Shown here: positions 1 to 11,694 of the stretch, piece by piece
Position numbering within the stretch: position 1 is the stretch's first letter
Layout: each line of letters begins with the position of its first letter
Assembly (NCBI RefSeq): GCF_000165425.1
Contig: NW_001798988.1
Location: 13,204 to 77,203 of the forward strand
From: Paramecium tetraurelia
Taxonomy: Eukaryota; Ciliophora; Oligohymenophorea; Peniculida; Parameciidae
Direction: 5' to 3'
DNA length: 64,000 nucleotides
Translations under genes and position numbers: made by a program
Notes under the pieces: generated by a model
What the model was told of the DNA's origin: nothing
Database searches by the model: none
The model's input: only the letters and a program-made list of their open reading frames with translations

Positions 1-1
1 A

Positions 2-872
2 AACGAAGAATCCTAATAAATTTAATAACATCAATAATTATAAGGATATATCGATATTGATGGTCATTTTGTATCAAACTAAGCTGATAATACTTAAAAT
101 ACTAAATCTGAGCCTGCTGTCTAAACCAATTAGGAAGAAACTCAAAATAGCTAAGTGACTATAAGTGATGATTCTAACAATTTGTAAGCTACTACCTAGG
201 AAGGAGCACAATAATTAGTTTCAACCGATGCAGAAATTGATCCAATGTTCGATATGGAGAACTCAATGCCTTATGAATTCCCAGAAGATACATAAGTTTA
301 AGAAGAGTCAAAAGATTAAGACGGTGATAATCATTATTTGTCAGCCAGTTTAGAATTGTAAGTATTTACTATTTAAACTTAAGACCTATTCGAAATGAAA
401 ACTAAGTTTATGATTCATTAGGAAATTAAATCGATTCTTACGATGGAATGAGAACATACTTGTAAATCATTTTATAAATTTAGAGCGCTTGATATTGCAG
501 AATAGGATGACAATTAAGCCAACATCAGTGTGTAAGAAAAATAAGAAGATTGTATTGTGATCTATTCAAAATGCGATTTCTAAGGAGAAAGCTTACCAAT
601 TTGTGAGTCTTTGAAGGAAGTTGAGTAAAATTAAGCGAAATTTTAGGGATTTCTAATATGATATCAAGTCCATCTATTTACCTGAAGGATACTAAATGAC
701 AATATATTCTGAAGAGAACTATCAAGGATAATAAGTTACGTATTAAGAGAGTCAGAAGTGTTTAACATAAGCCATTTCACTTGCCTAATTAAGAGGAAGA
801 TAGACCCAGTAAATTTAGAATTAAGATCCAAATCAAAGTATTTTAACATCAAATCTAAGAATCAGATAATGA
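2..872 (+). CDS. Beta/gamma-crystallin-like protein, 5' partial
   Basis: The frame is open from the left edge, so the N-terminus is missing. Exons are joined by introns 358-383 (26 nt, ends AAG), 462-483 and 625-646 (both 22 nt, end TAG), and the stop is TGA at 870-872. The first exon is acidic and Q-rich, with no recognisable domain. The last two exons read as one crystallin-type unit: a strand with IVIYSKCDFQGESLP followed by IYLPEGYQMTIYSEENYQGQ, which carries the typical 'G..(V/M)T(I/L)Y...(N/D)(F/Y).G' pattern seen twice. Such Greek-key domains are structural and often bind calcium, but I cannot show binding here. The role is unknown. I am fairly sure of the gene and moderately sure of the fold. 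Confidence 0.75.
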
Positions 873-1059
873 TGATTAATTACAAAAAAATAAAATATTT
901 ATTAATTATTCGCAAATCTTAATTATACATTCAGCATATCAAGATGAATATGAATTGAAATCTCAATTTGATTTAACCATATTGAAGTAAGAATTATATA
1001 TAATATTCAATTGCTATGTTTTTTAAAATATTAAACAAACAATAGATTACTAAACCTAA

Positions 1060-2234
1060 TCATTTTTGAATAGCCTGAAAATCCTATTAAGTTCTTATGT
1101 GTTTCTTATTTTGTAGAATTGGTCGGTCTATAATATATTATTCAAATGGCTTCTCTTAATCTGATTTTTAAGCGATCTTCATTGGAGGAGGAGCTCCGAA
1201 TCCAAAGACTTACATACCTTTTGCTCTCTCTTTTACAGACTTTATATAAAATAAACTTTACTTGAGGTTAATTCGTATTTTAATTGGCCTAAGGAATTTG
1301 TAAATTACCTTAAGGTTTCTATTCATTTTAAGTTTAGGGTTTTATGGGTTATTCATTTTCAGTTTTGGGCTTAACAGGTTATTCATTCTAAGTTTATGGC
1401 TTAACAATCTATTCATTTTAGGGTTAGGGATTTGTAATCTATTCATCTTAACCTTACGACTAGTTTTATGATTAATTTATTGTTTATTATTATTCTTTTT
1501 AATCCTTAATTAATTATACTTAAGGTTTAATTTAAAATGGTTGGGAAATATTAGATTTTGATTCCAATTTTTGAGGAGAATTTTAATTTTATTAAATGAA
1601 AGGATTTGATTGTAGTTTATTTGGCTTTTATTCTTAGGGTTCACTTGGTTTGGTTTCATTTTAATTCTATATTTATTCCTACTTCTAAGAAGAATTTGAA
1701 TCTTCTTAAACAGAAGGATTTAATGCTTATACATTTGAATTCTAGTCTTTATTTGATTCATTAGCATTATTTATTTTTTCCTAGTCCTATGGATTTGAAT
1801 TTGTTGAGGCTTTATCTGAATTATAGATCTATAAATTTTATCTTTCCATTTTTATTGAATTATTAAGTTGTGGATCTGATTCATCTTTTTAACTTTATTA
1901 TTAATTTAAACTTGTAGTTTTCTTGAAGTCACCTTATTCATTAGTTTTTGTAGTTGCAATATCTTTTTTTTAATGCAAAGATCCATACATACCCACCTAG
2001 TTTTTAGGATTTTAAAAAGCATTCTCAACTACATTTACAAGTTATTTAGTATTTGCTGATGTAGTATTGTCACTTGTAGTTTATGGAATAGGCTTAGCAT
2101 TTGTATCTAAAATGGAATAAGGAAATACTTTGAATGTGCTGTTTTCTTGTAAATTAGCAATTTTTGCATTTTATTTAGAATCCAAAACTGGTATCGGTGG
2201 GATCTGCAAGAAAGTTATTGCAAACTTATTACAT
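1060..2234 (-). CDS. Q-rich protein with five 10-residue repeats, unknown function
   Basis: The model joins 1262-2106 to its neighbours across introns 2107-2128 (22 nt, TAG) and 1240-1261 (22 nt, AAG), giving 376 residues. The N-terminus begins MQQVCNNFLADPTDTSFGF and holds a CxxC pair (KCKNC). The centre is low complexity, rich in N, S, Q and K. It ends in decapeptide repeats of the form NEQ(P/I)(V/I)KP(Q/K)T(Q/E). After the second intron comes a short conserved-looking tail with FGFGAPPPMKIA. The start is set by the first intron: only this ATG gives the frame that splices correctly. The start lies 8 bp from that of the divergent N/Q-rich gene. I do not recognise a family. It could be a scaffold or RNA-associated disordered protein, which is inference only. 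Confidence 0.75.
1319..1450. repeat. 30-bp coding tandem repeat, five units
   Basis: The heptamer attcatt/attcatc recurs at 1321, 1351, 1381, 1411 and 1441, exactly every 30 bp. The units diverge in their second half. On the minus strand each unit encodes ten residues beginning Asn-Glu-Gln, so the repeat keeps the frame of its gene. Confidence 0.85.
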
Positions 2235-2242
2235 TAATTTTA

Positions 2243-3595
2243 ATGAATAAATAATTAGATTTTAATCTAAATTTTCCAAAGCATGACCAATCTAAGTTTC
2301 AATGCTATAATGAAGTTAAAAATGGGTTCTATTTAAACAATCCGAACGACGTTTATTACTTCGATGAGAATGAGGGATGGGCAGATTATAATGGATGTTA
2401 TTATGATAAAAATGGATGCCCTGCTGGATGGGTATTTGTGAGTTAGGGTAAATATACGAGATATAACATGAATTATGAGGAGATTAATAATGAAAATAAT
2501 AAGTATTATCATGAAACCATCTCTGAGGAGGAGATGTAAAAAAGATAATTTTAAGACTAAAATTCCTAGTAAAAAAGTTCCTGTCAAATGGATGAAAATT
2601 CTTAGTCAAATTAAAACGTAGATGAGTAATCTTAATCTATGAAACAACCTTTCGGAAGTTTGAAAGAACATCAATAAAATTTTTAAAGATATGTTCAGGA
2701 TAATAATATGCAGTTACATTAGACTTAGTTCTAATAAAGAAATTACTAAAAAGGATATTAAGCGGAATAATAAACTCAACTATAGAGTCACGATTATCAT
2801 AGAGACTAAAATTATAATTAAAACTAACATTGGAATAAGCCCTAAAATAAATTTAATTCTTATTAAAAAGACCAACACAATGATTATTAGAACAGGTAGC
2901 ATCATAATAATAATAAAAATTTTAATAATTAGGACAATAGAAATAGTCATGAATACTAATCTGAATCTAATTAAAATAGAAATTATTAGATAGATAATAG
3001 AAGTTATAATAATCATAATAATAACAGAAACCAAAACAATCAAAATCGTGATGATCCAAAATGCTTTGAATTGTATAACAATCAAAAATATGATTATAAA
3101 TTGAAAAATCCTTTCACAGAGTAAACATAATAATAGTAATTAATCTATAAAGATAAAAGAAGAAATGATGATTAAGATGTATATCCTAAAGTAGAAAATA
3201 GAAAAGAATAATCAATAAATTATAAATATAACTACTCTTTTTAGAAAAATGAAAAAGGCCAATAAAATAGGCATCCAGATTATAACAATTATCAAAATAA
3301 TTATAATCAATCTAAGAATGATAGATAAAAATTTCATAAAAATAATAATTATAAGTAGAATGGCAATTTTGGATCAATGAGAGAAAGAAATTAATACGAT
3401 GGCGACACCCAATAATAATTTCAATATGTTTTATGTAAAAACAATTCATAAGAATAATATGAATTTCATTAGCCGCACACTCAACCAATATAGTAATTTG
3501 AATAGAGTAGCAATTAAGTCCAAGATAAATAAGGAGCACCTGAGAAAAGAGAAAGAAAATCAAGATTAAATGATCCAATCGAATATTAATAGTGA
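2243..3595 (+). CDS. N/Q-rich (prion-like) protein with short N-terminal conserved-looking segment
   Basis: One uninterrupted frame of 450 residues runs from ATG 2243 to TGA 3593-3595. Residues about 15-75 are ordered-looking, with aromatic residues and three cysteines (FQCYNEV, NGFYLNNPNDVYYF, GWADYNGCYYDKNGCPAGWV). From about residue 90 the protein is dominated by N, Q, K, Y, R and H, with long asparagine-rich stretches and a basic C-terminus. This composition is typical of disordered or prion-like proteins. The start is the first in-frame ATG and lies 8 bp from the start of the divergent minus-strand gene, so its promoter must overlap that gene. I do not recognise a family for the N-terminal segment. 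Confidence 0.8.
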
Positions 3596-3738
3596 AAGAG
3601 TTGAACAATATTTCTTATTTTAATTCGAAAAAATATCTATTTACGATTAAAAAATATATATCAGGAAAATTAGAGATTATATATAAATGAAAGGGTGTTA
3701 TAATGAATAAAAACATATTTCTAAATAATTGTAATATT

Positions 3739-4692
3739 TCATTGCTTTTACACAATATTATATATTATTAATATTATGCCCATAAATTTTGAAGCTCTTT
3801 CAAATGAATTTTGTTACATTAACTTTTCATGATTTTCTGTTAAAATCTTTAAGGTTTTGATTCTTACATTCATTAACTCTACATTTTTATTTAAGGTTTT
3901 TCCCACCTATTCCTCAAATTTGTTAATTTCTTCAGAAATAAATGTTAGATTGCAAAAGTTGATATCACTAACTGATAATTACAATTTTTCATAATATAAT
4001 TTCAACTGAGATGAAACTAACAGCTAAGCATCTTCTTTATATTGTTCTGATTCATCTTTGAAGATCTTAATTCTCTATTCTAATTATGGTTGAATTGGAA
4101 GTTCAGTTATTTATTTTTCTTATTAAACCTAAACATTTTGTTATTAGACTTATTAAACAGCCAATTTAGGTACCTCTTTTTCTTACTACACTTAAGGTTT
4201 TGATTCTGATGCTTTTGATTAATTTGGCTTTTCTTCTCGGTTGCATTAGACGCACAATTTAACACCTTGTTTACTTTTCATGATTGGTTATAAACATTCA
4301 ATACAAGACTCACTCAACATAGCCCAGCCCTATAAAAGTAATTAACCTATTTTTTTTGATGCTTCATCAGCTGCAGCCTTGTTTACAAAAAATCTTGAAT
4401 TAAAATCTTCTACCTAATCATCAAATTAGAAATCATCTGAATCATAATCTTTATTGTTCTTCACATGAATAATCTCTGGTTTTGATTCTGAACCACTTTG
4501 ATTAGTTTTATTTTGAACATCTTAAGGATCTTAATCTAGAATCACTTAATCTTGAGAAATGATGTCACACTTGGGACAATATAAATTTCTGTTTTCAAGA
4601 AATATAAGCAATGTGCCTTTACATTCACAGACCATAGTAGTCAATTTCCAACCTTCATCAAGCTTTCTATTCATTCTTTGAAACTGGCTCAT
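3739..4692 (-). CDS. ZNRD2: ZNRD2 (SSSCA1/p27)-like zinc-ribbon protein
   Basis: An intronless 317-residue frame. Residues about 115-150 match the 'Auto_anti-p27' zinc ribbon: IGQLLLQGWAMLSESC, then CIEC, then CVQC, with cysteines at 130, 133, 147 and 150. In other eukaryotes ZNRD2 is a small cytosolic protein reported to interact with tankyrase; archaeal relatives carry the same ribbon. The N-terminus (residues 13-42: DEGW, CEC at 22-24, CPKC at 39-42) looks like a second, diverged copy of the same ribbon. The middle is acidic and Q-rich; the last 100 residues are predicted helical or coiled coil. The protein is longer than the human homologue (about 200 residues). The family call is good; function in ciliates is unknown. 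Confidence 0.8.
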
Positions 4693-4772
4693 TGTTAAAC
4701 TTAAATTTATTTAATAAAAGAATATATTTTTCCTTATCATCAAATATCAATAATCAATAAATACTCCTATAA

Positions 4773-5708
4773 TCAATATCTTAGCTTTTATGGGGTTAAT
4801 TTAGAAATGACGGCATTGTTCTACCTAATGACTTTGTCCATCTCATTTTTCCAATACTAAAGAATCATTAATTAATAAAAATTTTTACCTTTATTTCCTG
4901 TTGCAAATCGGTTATTTACTTACTAAATTGTTCTTTTAAAGTCTTTTCTTTTTCATTTTTTTTTATCAACTATTACTCATATTACCCTATTTTCATGTAC
5001 AAATTGGAGTTCTCACTCTATAATATTTTCAATTGCTCATTATTTTTATTGGCTTAATTAAGTTTTAATTCCATATCATTCAATTATTATTAAAAATTCT
5101 AGCAAACAATATATCAATCAATTTACCCTGTCTCTGGGTGTTTAAGTATTTTTTGTTGTTTTCTTTAACAGCTCAATTTCCTCCTAGTAAATCTATTCTT
5201 TTACAGCAAAGTCTTTAAACTTCTTTTAATAATCCGACAACGTTATATTGGATTATTGCATCAATCCTTCATATTTCTATATTACTTCCTATTCTTTTGT
5301 TTTATAATAATCTATTAAATTAACGGTTGAATTACCATCGTAATATTTTCTCAGCTTTTCTCTCTCGACATTATTCTCCTATTAATAGTAATACAGTTTA
5401 TTGAGTGCTTCCCTTGCAATATCCCCTTATCTTTTCAATTCTTCCAATAAATTTTTCTCATTCTATTTCAGATCCTTGATTTTACCTTCTTGATTTAAAA
5501 TTATCTTTTCAAGATCCTCTCTAATTTTAGTAAATTATTACTTGTTTTTAATCAAGGTCTCAAAACTCTACCTTAAATTCAAGACCTGCTCTTGATCCAC
5601 TATTGACTTAGATTTGACTTTTTTTTTGGAAGTTTTATCACTATTTTTATGTTTATCCTTCGGTTTCTTCTTTGAATCATTTGGATGAGTATTCTATCGT
5701 GTAGCCAT
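4773..5708 (-). CDS. Coiled-coil protein, 291 residues
   Basis: Three exons are joined across introns 5099-5126 (28 nt) and 4857-4888 (32 nt), both GTA...TAG and both breaking the frame if retained. After a lysine/serine-rich N-terminus (about residues 1-40, with KKKPKDKHK and KKK), almost the whole protein is charged heptad-like sequence rich in K, E, Q and L. This predicts a long coiled coil, interrupted near residue 125 by YYDGNSTVNLIDYY. No catalytic or metal-binding motif is visible. The overall look is that of ciliary or basal-body coiled-coil proteins, but I cannot assign a family and would not exclude a cytoskeletal linker of another kind. Confidence 0.8.
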
Positions 5709-6631
5709 CTATTTCTGATAAAGATATAATTAAATGATAAATGTTTATAAAACAATATTCTCTCTTATTCTATTTTTTATCAATTAAGTAATTTAATATT
5801 ATTTATTATCATTTTAAGACCAACACATTGTGGATCTTTTTGAGAAAATAAACTACTTGTTTTTAAGTTAGATATTAATTCAGGAATAATATACAAAAAA
5901 CAAAAGTCTCTATGTTATTGGATAATCAAAAAAATTGATTTATTGAAATAAATAATTTTTGTAATTGAGAATCTTAGCTAGGTTCTTCGGAAATAGAAAA
6001 TCAGTTGATATTGGTATGCTATTTAACATTTTATTATTATTAATTTTATTATAAAAAGCAATAAGTTTAAATATGATAGAGTAATCATTCCTTTAGAATT
6101 ATTATTAATGCCAAAATAATTAAAATTTTTGTAGTCAGGTTTCAATTCATATTTTATTATTCGTTTATTTATGCTCTTAATTCTCTAACTGGATCAATTA
6201 CTTTTAGTTATTGTTTGTAAGTATCTAAAAATTAAGTTGATTAAGGTAATGAATAATTAGAAAATCTAGTGAATAAAAAATATGATTCAAACTTTTATAA
6301 TAAGTCAAGTTTATGAGAAAATTTAAATTAAATTCTATATTTCCATAATGTGATAAAAATTATTATGAAATGAGTATCATTCACATTATTTTTGTAAAGA
6401 ATTCTAGCACTTGAAATAAATCTAAATTCATGTTTATAAATCAACATTTTTTTTTGATTTGATTATAATAATAATAATAAGATTAGTTTTATGAAATAAT
6501 TTGAAGAATAAAGGAATAATTAGCACTTGAATTAATAAAACAATAAAATAACCTTAAAGAGAAGCGTTAGCCCTATTTGCAAATTAGTACTTTTTAACAA
6601 TCTTGGTTCAAATGCAAAAGTCTAAAAATCA
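5709..6631. other. Intergenic, AT-rich, no gene seen
   Basis: About 920 bp between divergent genes. TGA-free stretches are short on both strands and no coding-like composition is visible. It should contain the two divergent promoters. It includes a poly-T run and a short ATA/ATT-rich repeat near 6450-6480. I see no structured RNA. Confidence 0.6.
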
Positions 6632-7456
6632 ATGAGAGCAAAGGATGATACTATAATTTTGGATGTTCAATTGTATTTAGAATAATAACATGAAAATAAA
6701 TGCGTGGTCACATTATATCTTTACAATGAACCAATTAAGGTTGATAAAAATACATATTTATTGCCTTTCTTATAAAAGCATAAGATTTAACAATTAGATT
6801 ATAAAACAGATTAGAAAACAGATTTAAATAGGTTATATTAAAGTGATATTGGAATCGAAGATGAAGGCCCTGGATTAGATTTAAAGTTAAATGAAAGAGA
6901 TTCATCATCTTGGGGATTAAATTTATCTAGATTGAAAAAAAGCTATTTATCGGGAGAAACTAATGACACATTGATTTAATAAATTAGTCCACGCAATCAA
7001 TAAGAATAATTACCTTGTTGGAAAGCGTCTCAGAATAATTCTTCAACTTAGTCATCAGTAAATATGGGATTATAACAAGAAGGCAAAAGTGATAATGATT
7101 CTTAATTTACTATTAAATCAATTGAGTGTCGTTATTGTAAATAAAGTTACAATAGTTAAGAGTTGAAAACGATACTTGTAAATGCCATTAAAAAAAATGT
7201 AATAGCTCTATGTCAGATGTGTTACTAAAAAATACCCAGATCTATGTACTCAAAGATAAAGGTAGCAGATAAAGAATATCATTATATAAAATTATCATTA
7301 GAACTAGAAATTCTTAAAAAGGATTTAATTCAAAAAATGGATATTTAGAAATGTTAATTTTGTAATTTTTTTTGTATTTGGGATAAGAGAAAGCAATCAA
7401 TTAACAGATTTTGTCCAAATTGCCTTTAAAATAGCATGATTTCTAAAAATTATTGA
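6632..7456 (+). CDS. Cysteine-rich C-terminal module protein, copy 1
   Basis: An intronless 274-residue frame from ATG 6632 to TGA 7454-7456. An upstream ATG at 6612 is out of frame and closes quickly. The N-terminal 60 residues have short beta-like segments (CVVTLYLYNEPIKV); the middle is polar. The last 110 residues hold four cysteine clusters: CRYC, CQMC, then CQFC followed by NFFCIW and CPNCL. This arrangement suggests two zinc-binding knuckles. The same module closes the next gene downstream, with the shared motif CNFFCI, K, then FCPxCL, so the two are diverged tandem paralogues, at least in this part. It recalls the treble-clef units of RBR proteins, but I cannot assign it. Function unknown. 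Confidence 0.8.
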
Positions 7457-7541
7457 CTTTCCATTTGCACAAAGATTAATTAATAAAATGGATTTTGTTT
7501 TTCTATTAATTTATATTAAAAATTTAATATATTATCAACTT

Positions 7542-8843
7542 ATGGGAGGAATATCATCTTCAGGTACAAGCACTATTATAGGAAAAAAAGGATCAATATT
7601 AGTTACTTTTTATGACATGGATAAACCAGAAAATTAATCACATTAAGCAATGCGAATTACAGAAGAGACCACAATAAATAATATAATTTAATATATTAAA
7701 GAGAAACAAGATTGCTAAAATGTATCATTGTATTATGATTAAATTCCGATAGATGATCTGTCATTTTAATTATATGAATACCTTGATTTATTACCAAGTA
7801 GAAAATTTGGTTATAGAATTAATTAGATGTAATAATAAAATACAAAACAATCATAAGGCGACAAGCAATAAACTTCAATAAACAATCAGCAGTAACAATC
7901 TAAAATAACAATGACAAATCAAAAACTGCATCATGGTGAAGTAAATGGTCAAGATATACCTCCATATAAGACATAATTCAAAACACCTATCAATAATAAT
8001 AGTGATTTTAATCAACCAAAATAAGGGACATTAAAAGTAATTTCCTCCCAAACAGATAAAGGGCATATTATTGAGGATCAAAATATAAATTAAGGGAACA
8101 ATTATAAATCAGAGAAAACTAATGTTCTAAATATTTTTTTAAAATATACTCTATAAAAATATTAAGAAGCTAAATAATAAAGTATTTAATAGTAACGAGA
8201 TATGGAAAATAATTTTTAGCAGTTGCGGAGTATAAATAATAAATTGGAAAGTGAAAAATAAAATATGAGCAATTATATTGAAGATCTGAAGTGTAAGATT
8301 GAATCAATGTAAAATGGTTACAATAAAATAAAATAAGAAAATGAAGAATTGCAGCATAGAAATAAAATTTTATAATCTGAATTATAAAATTTCTCAAAAA
8401 AGAATGATTTACCAAATACTACTATTCAAAGTAATTTATCTACAGACCGATCTGCTATTATTAATGAATCCTAAATTATTGAAACGCAGTAAGTATTTAA
8501 AAATAAATGTGGACATCATTTAGAAGAATAAAAAATTTAAAATATATTAAAACAATCTTTATCAAATAAAACAATCGCTCATTGTTATTAATGCAAACCA
8601 TCAAAAATTTCAGGTCAAATTTTAATCAAGATGGAGCCTCTAGGTCAAGCATATAAAGAGTTTTAGGCTAATGAGGAGCTGAATTAATTATTGATAAATC
8701 TTAAATCGTAAAAAAAAACAATTTATAAATGCTCAAGAAATACTTGTAACTTCTTTTGTATTTTTAATAAGTCAAGTTAAATATCATCTGAAAATTCTTT
8801 TTGTCCCTCATGTTTGCTTAAAGGCATGAAGATAAGTGATTGA
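7542..8843 (+). CDS. Cysteine-rich C-terminal module protein, copy 2, with ubiquitin-like-looking N-terminus
   Basis: An intronless 433-residue frame starting at ATG 7542, 85 bp after the stop of its tandem relative. Residues about 17-95 (GSILVTFYDM, TINNIIQYIKEK, VSLYYDQIPIDD, LYEYLDLL) have the strand-helix-strand spacing of a ubiquitin-like or RBD-like fold; this is inference. A Q/N-rich linker follows, then a coiled coil (about 205-290), then the cysteine module with CGHH, CYQC, TCNFFCI and FCPSCL. The final 110 residues align by eye with the previous gene, including ILKQSLxxxxIAHCYQC against ILVNAIxxxxIALCQMC. Adaptor or ligase-type roles are possible but unproven. Confidence 0.8.
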
Positions 8844-9002
8844 ATATTATGAAATTTATGAGAAGTTTGCAAAATTAATTAATTTTTTATTTAAATTTAA
8901 TAATAAAATTAAATTAGATACTCTTTCTATGAAGATTAGAGTTAGATAATCAAAATAAGAAATAAAACAGATTTTGAAATAAATAATCTAATTTAATTAT
9001 AA

Positions 9003-11246
9003 TCATTTTGAAACTAAAGCAGCTGAATGGAAGTAACCAAGCGAAATTTATTTGATATTATTAATTTTTAATAAAACTGGTTCCTAATCTAAATCATCTT
9101 ATCCAAGACCAAGTTAATTATGAAAATTAAATCCCCACATATATGCTTATCCGTTCTTTGTTACTGTACAAGCATGTCTACATCCAGCAACTATCATATC
9201 ACCTTATATGGGCAAAGGAGTAGGCTCATAAATGTTGTCAGTTGTTGGCAACCCTAATCGCTTAAAGGAACCCTTTCCAAAGGCATAGATAATTCCTTTA
9301 GTATTTAAAACTAAGGTAAAAGAATCTCCACATTGAATTTGAGAAGCCCTATTGGAACTATTAAATTTATCTAATTAAGTAAACCAAGTCGCCACTTCAT
9401 CATCTGTACTAAAGGTTCCTAATTAGCCATCAATAGAAGTTCCAGCCATATAAACACATCCGTCATTCGTAACGACTCCCATGTGAGACACTCCTAAGCT
9501 TACCGATTTGATATCGTTTAAAGGCACTTATTCTGGTTCTGTAAGAATTCCTAAGGAATCTATCATGCATCTTCCATCTTAATTATTTCCAAAGGTGTAT
9601 AACATTCCTTCTTTCATAAATCCACTTTATGAATGGCCAGCATAAATGGATTCAACATCTTCTTAAATGGCTATTGGTTAATTGATTGATTGACAGTCTC
9701 CATTTCCTAATTGTCCATCATCTCCACAACCCCAAGAGTACAAATTGCCATCACAAATAGCCAAACTATGTTACCATCCACATGCAATTTAAGTAGCATT
9801 TCTCAAGTTTTCTATTTTTTTAGGTGTTAAAATAGTTTCATAATTTCCTAATCCTAACTATCCTTTTTGTCCTCTACCCCACGCATAAATAAAACCATTA
9901 CAAATAGCCAAAGTGTGGTGGAATCCACAACTTACCTATGAAAATTTATAGTTGCTAATTTCTTAAGGAATTTTACAGGTTTTTTCATCGCCAAATCCCA
10001 ATCTTCCATCTTATCCTGATCCCCAAATTAATAGTTTGTATTATGAATCTTCATTATTTGTATCCGATATACTTTGTTTCATCTCTTCCAATTAAATTGC
10101 AATGTTTCTTTCCAAAGTTGATATGGTATCTTACAAATCTTATTCATTTATTGTGAATTTGCTTAATTCCTTGTAATATTATTAAAGAAGTTCTGAGTAT
10201 TTATTTTAATACTTTTGTTCTAATTTGAGTAGAGCTTGAAACGAAGACTTACTTGATTATTACAAAGACTAAACATAAGTAAAAATGTTGAAATTTTATT
10301 AACAAGAACTTTAAAACTGCTAGTCCTACAATTCTTAGGTCTGTTTCTCTCCATTCACAATAGGAGTGTTTTTCACAATCTTTGCTCTTTGTGCAAATTA
10401 CAAAGTTGACAAGGTCTATGTATTATTTCCCGGAGAGATACAGCATATAAGAACAGTAATAGAATTCCCTCCCAATGAATTCTAAAGTAGTCTTGTCAAT
10501 TTTGAATCTCTATATGAAATATGCTATTATTTTTAATCTGTTAATTAATTGATAACGTTGGTTAAAGCTAACAAACTCTTATTGATATAACCTGTCTCAT
10601 GATTTATGTCATTTTCTGATGACACTCTCTCACTCCCAGCTAAATCAACTATATTTAAGCATGAATATCGAGAGCCATTTTCTATAAAAATCCGAAATAT
10701 TGTGTGTGATCTTGAACTTTTATCATGAATCTGAGTCTCTCTGTATATTCTTCTTTCTTCTCCTTCATTTAGTAATTGTATTGCTTAATCAAAACTATTG
10801 ACTGGGATTTACTTCAATTGTAAAGTTGTACCCCATTTTTAATCATTCACTATTTACAAAGTTGTGCATTTTGGATCCAAAAGATCATCAATAACTTCAT
10901 TGTATATTTGAACGTACTAAATTGAACATTTAACATTGTCATCTAAAAAAACATCTCTTAAGGCGCAAGGTAATATTCCAGGATTATCATGAGTGCCTAA
11001 GGTTGTGAATGTTTTCCCGGATGTAGTTTGTCCATAACACATTATTGTTGTATGATAGCCATTGAGCGCCTTCTTGACATTCTATTTGGCTATTTTATTA
11101 TAAAGAGTTTAAGTCCTTGTTTCACATTCTACCTAGTCAAATGTAAAAGATTTATTCTAAGAGTTTATATTATTCTTATTGACGAACCATTATGCATTTT
11201 TTTCATGTTTTAAAAGAGGACGAACTCTTATGCAAACTTATAACAT
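9003..11246 (-). CDS. Kinesin motor fused to RCC1-type beta-propeller
   Basis: One uninterrupted 747-residue frame. Residues 1-310 are a kinesin motor: it starts MLQVCIRVRPLL, has the P-loop GQTTSGKT (72-79), switch I DKSSRSHTIFR, switch II VDLAGSER, NKSLLALTNVI, YRDSKLTRLLQNSLGGNS and TLSTLQFAQRAKIVKN. SRSHTIFR is typical of kinesin-7 (CENP-E-like) motors. A short Q-rich coiled coil follows (about 330-400). From about 400 there are RCC1 repeats with WGSGQDGRLGFGD, CGFHHTLAI, WGRGQKGQLGLGN, CGWQHSLAI, WGCGDDGQLGNGD, AGHSQSG, GVSHMGVV and WGFNFHNQLGLG. The start is well placed because beta-1 of the motor begins at once. It is probably an ATP-driven microtubule motor whose propeller binds cargo or a small GTPase or chromatin-like partner; the latter is inference. 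Confidence 0.9.
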
Positions 11247-11694
11247 CCTTAAATTCAAATTTAAACTTTTATATATATAAATGAAAAGTTGTAATTTAAT
11301 ATATTTTGCATTTAATAAATTGAAAAGAACTTGTTAATTCTACTTACTCTCATTCAATGTAGGCGTACCATGAGTAGAAATATTTAACTTTTATATTAGG
11401 TTTTATTTTCAGCAAACCCTCAATTGCAATTTTGATTAAATAATTTAAAATAAATATAAATTTATTTCAAATATTTTATAATATCCAAACAAAATATAAA
11501 ATGTAAAATGTTTAAACACATATTTGATATATCAATTTATATCGTATTACATCTGAATTATTTCAATTTACTTCTAAAACTAAAATAGCTTTGTCAATCT
11601 ATCATTATTTTATATTAATTACTTGAATGCTTTAGTATATATATCGATCAATATTAATATGTTAGCCTTAATATTTAATACTTATTATTAAACA
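11247..11694. other. Intergenic, AT-rich, no gene seen
   Basis: About 450 bp between the starts of two divergent genes. It has TA-rich stretches and no coding-like frame. It presumably holds both promoters. Confidence 0.6.

Noticed and set aside
1421-1431. Telomere-like TTAGGGTTAGGG-type stretch
   Set aside because: Only two units, inside a coding repeat with 30-bp period; it arises from the codons, not from a telomere.
1128-2243. Long plus-strand frame opposite the Q-rich gene
   Set aside because: It is broken by a TGA near 1580 and codes an implausible F/Y/S/L-rich chain, while the minus strand gives a spliced Q-rich protein with clean introns and repeats.
6561-6620. tRNA-like T-arm sequence (ggttcaaat)
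   Set aside because: No matching acceptor or anticodon stems can be drawn around it.
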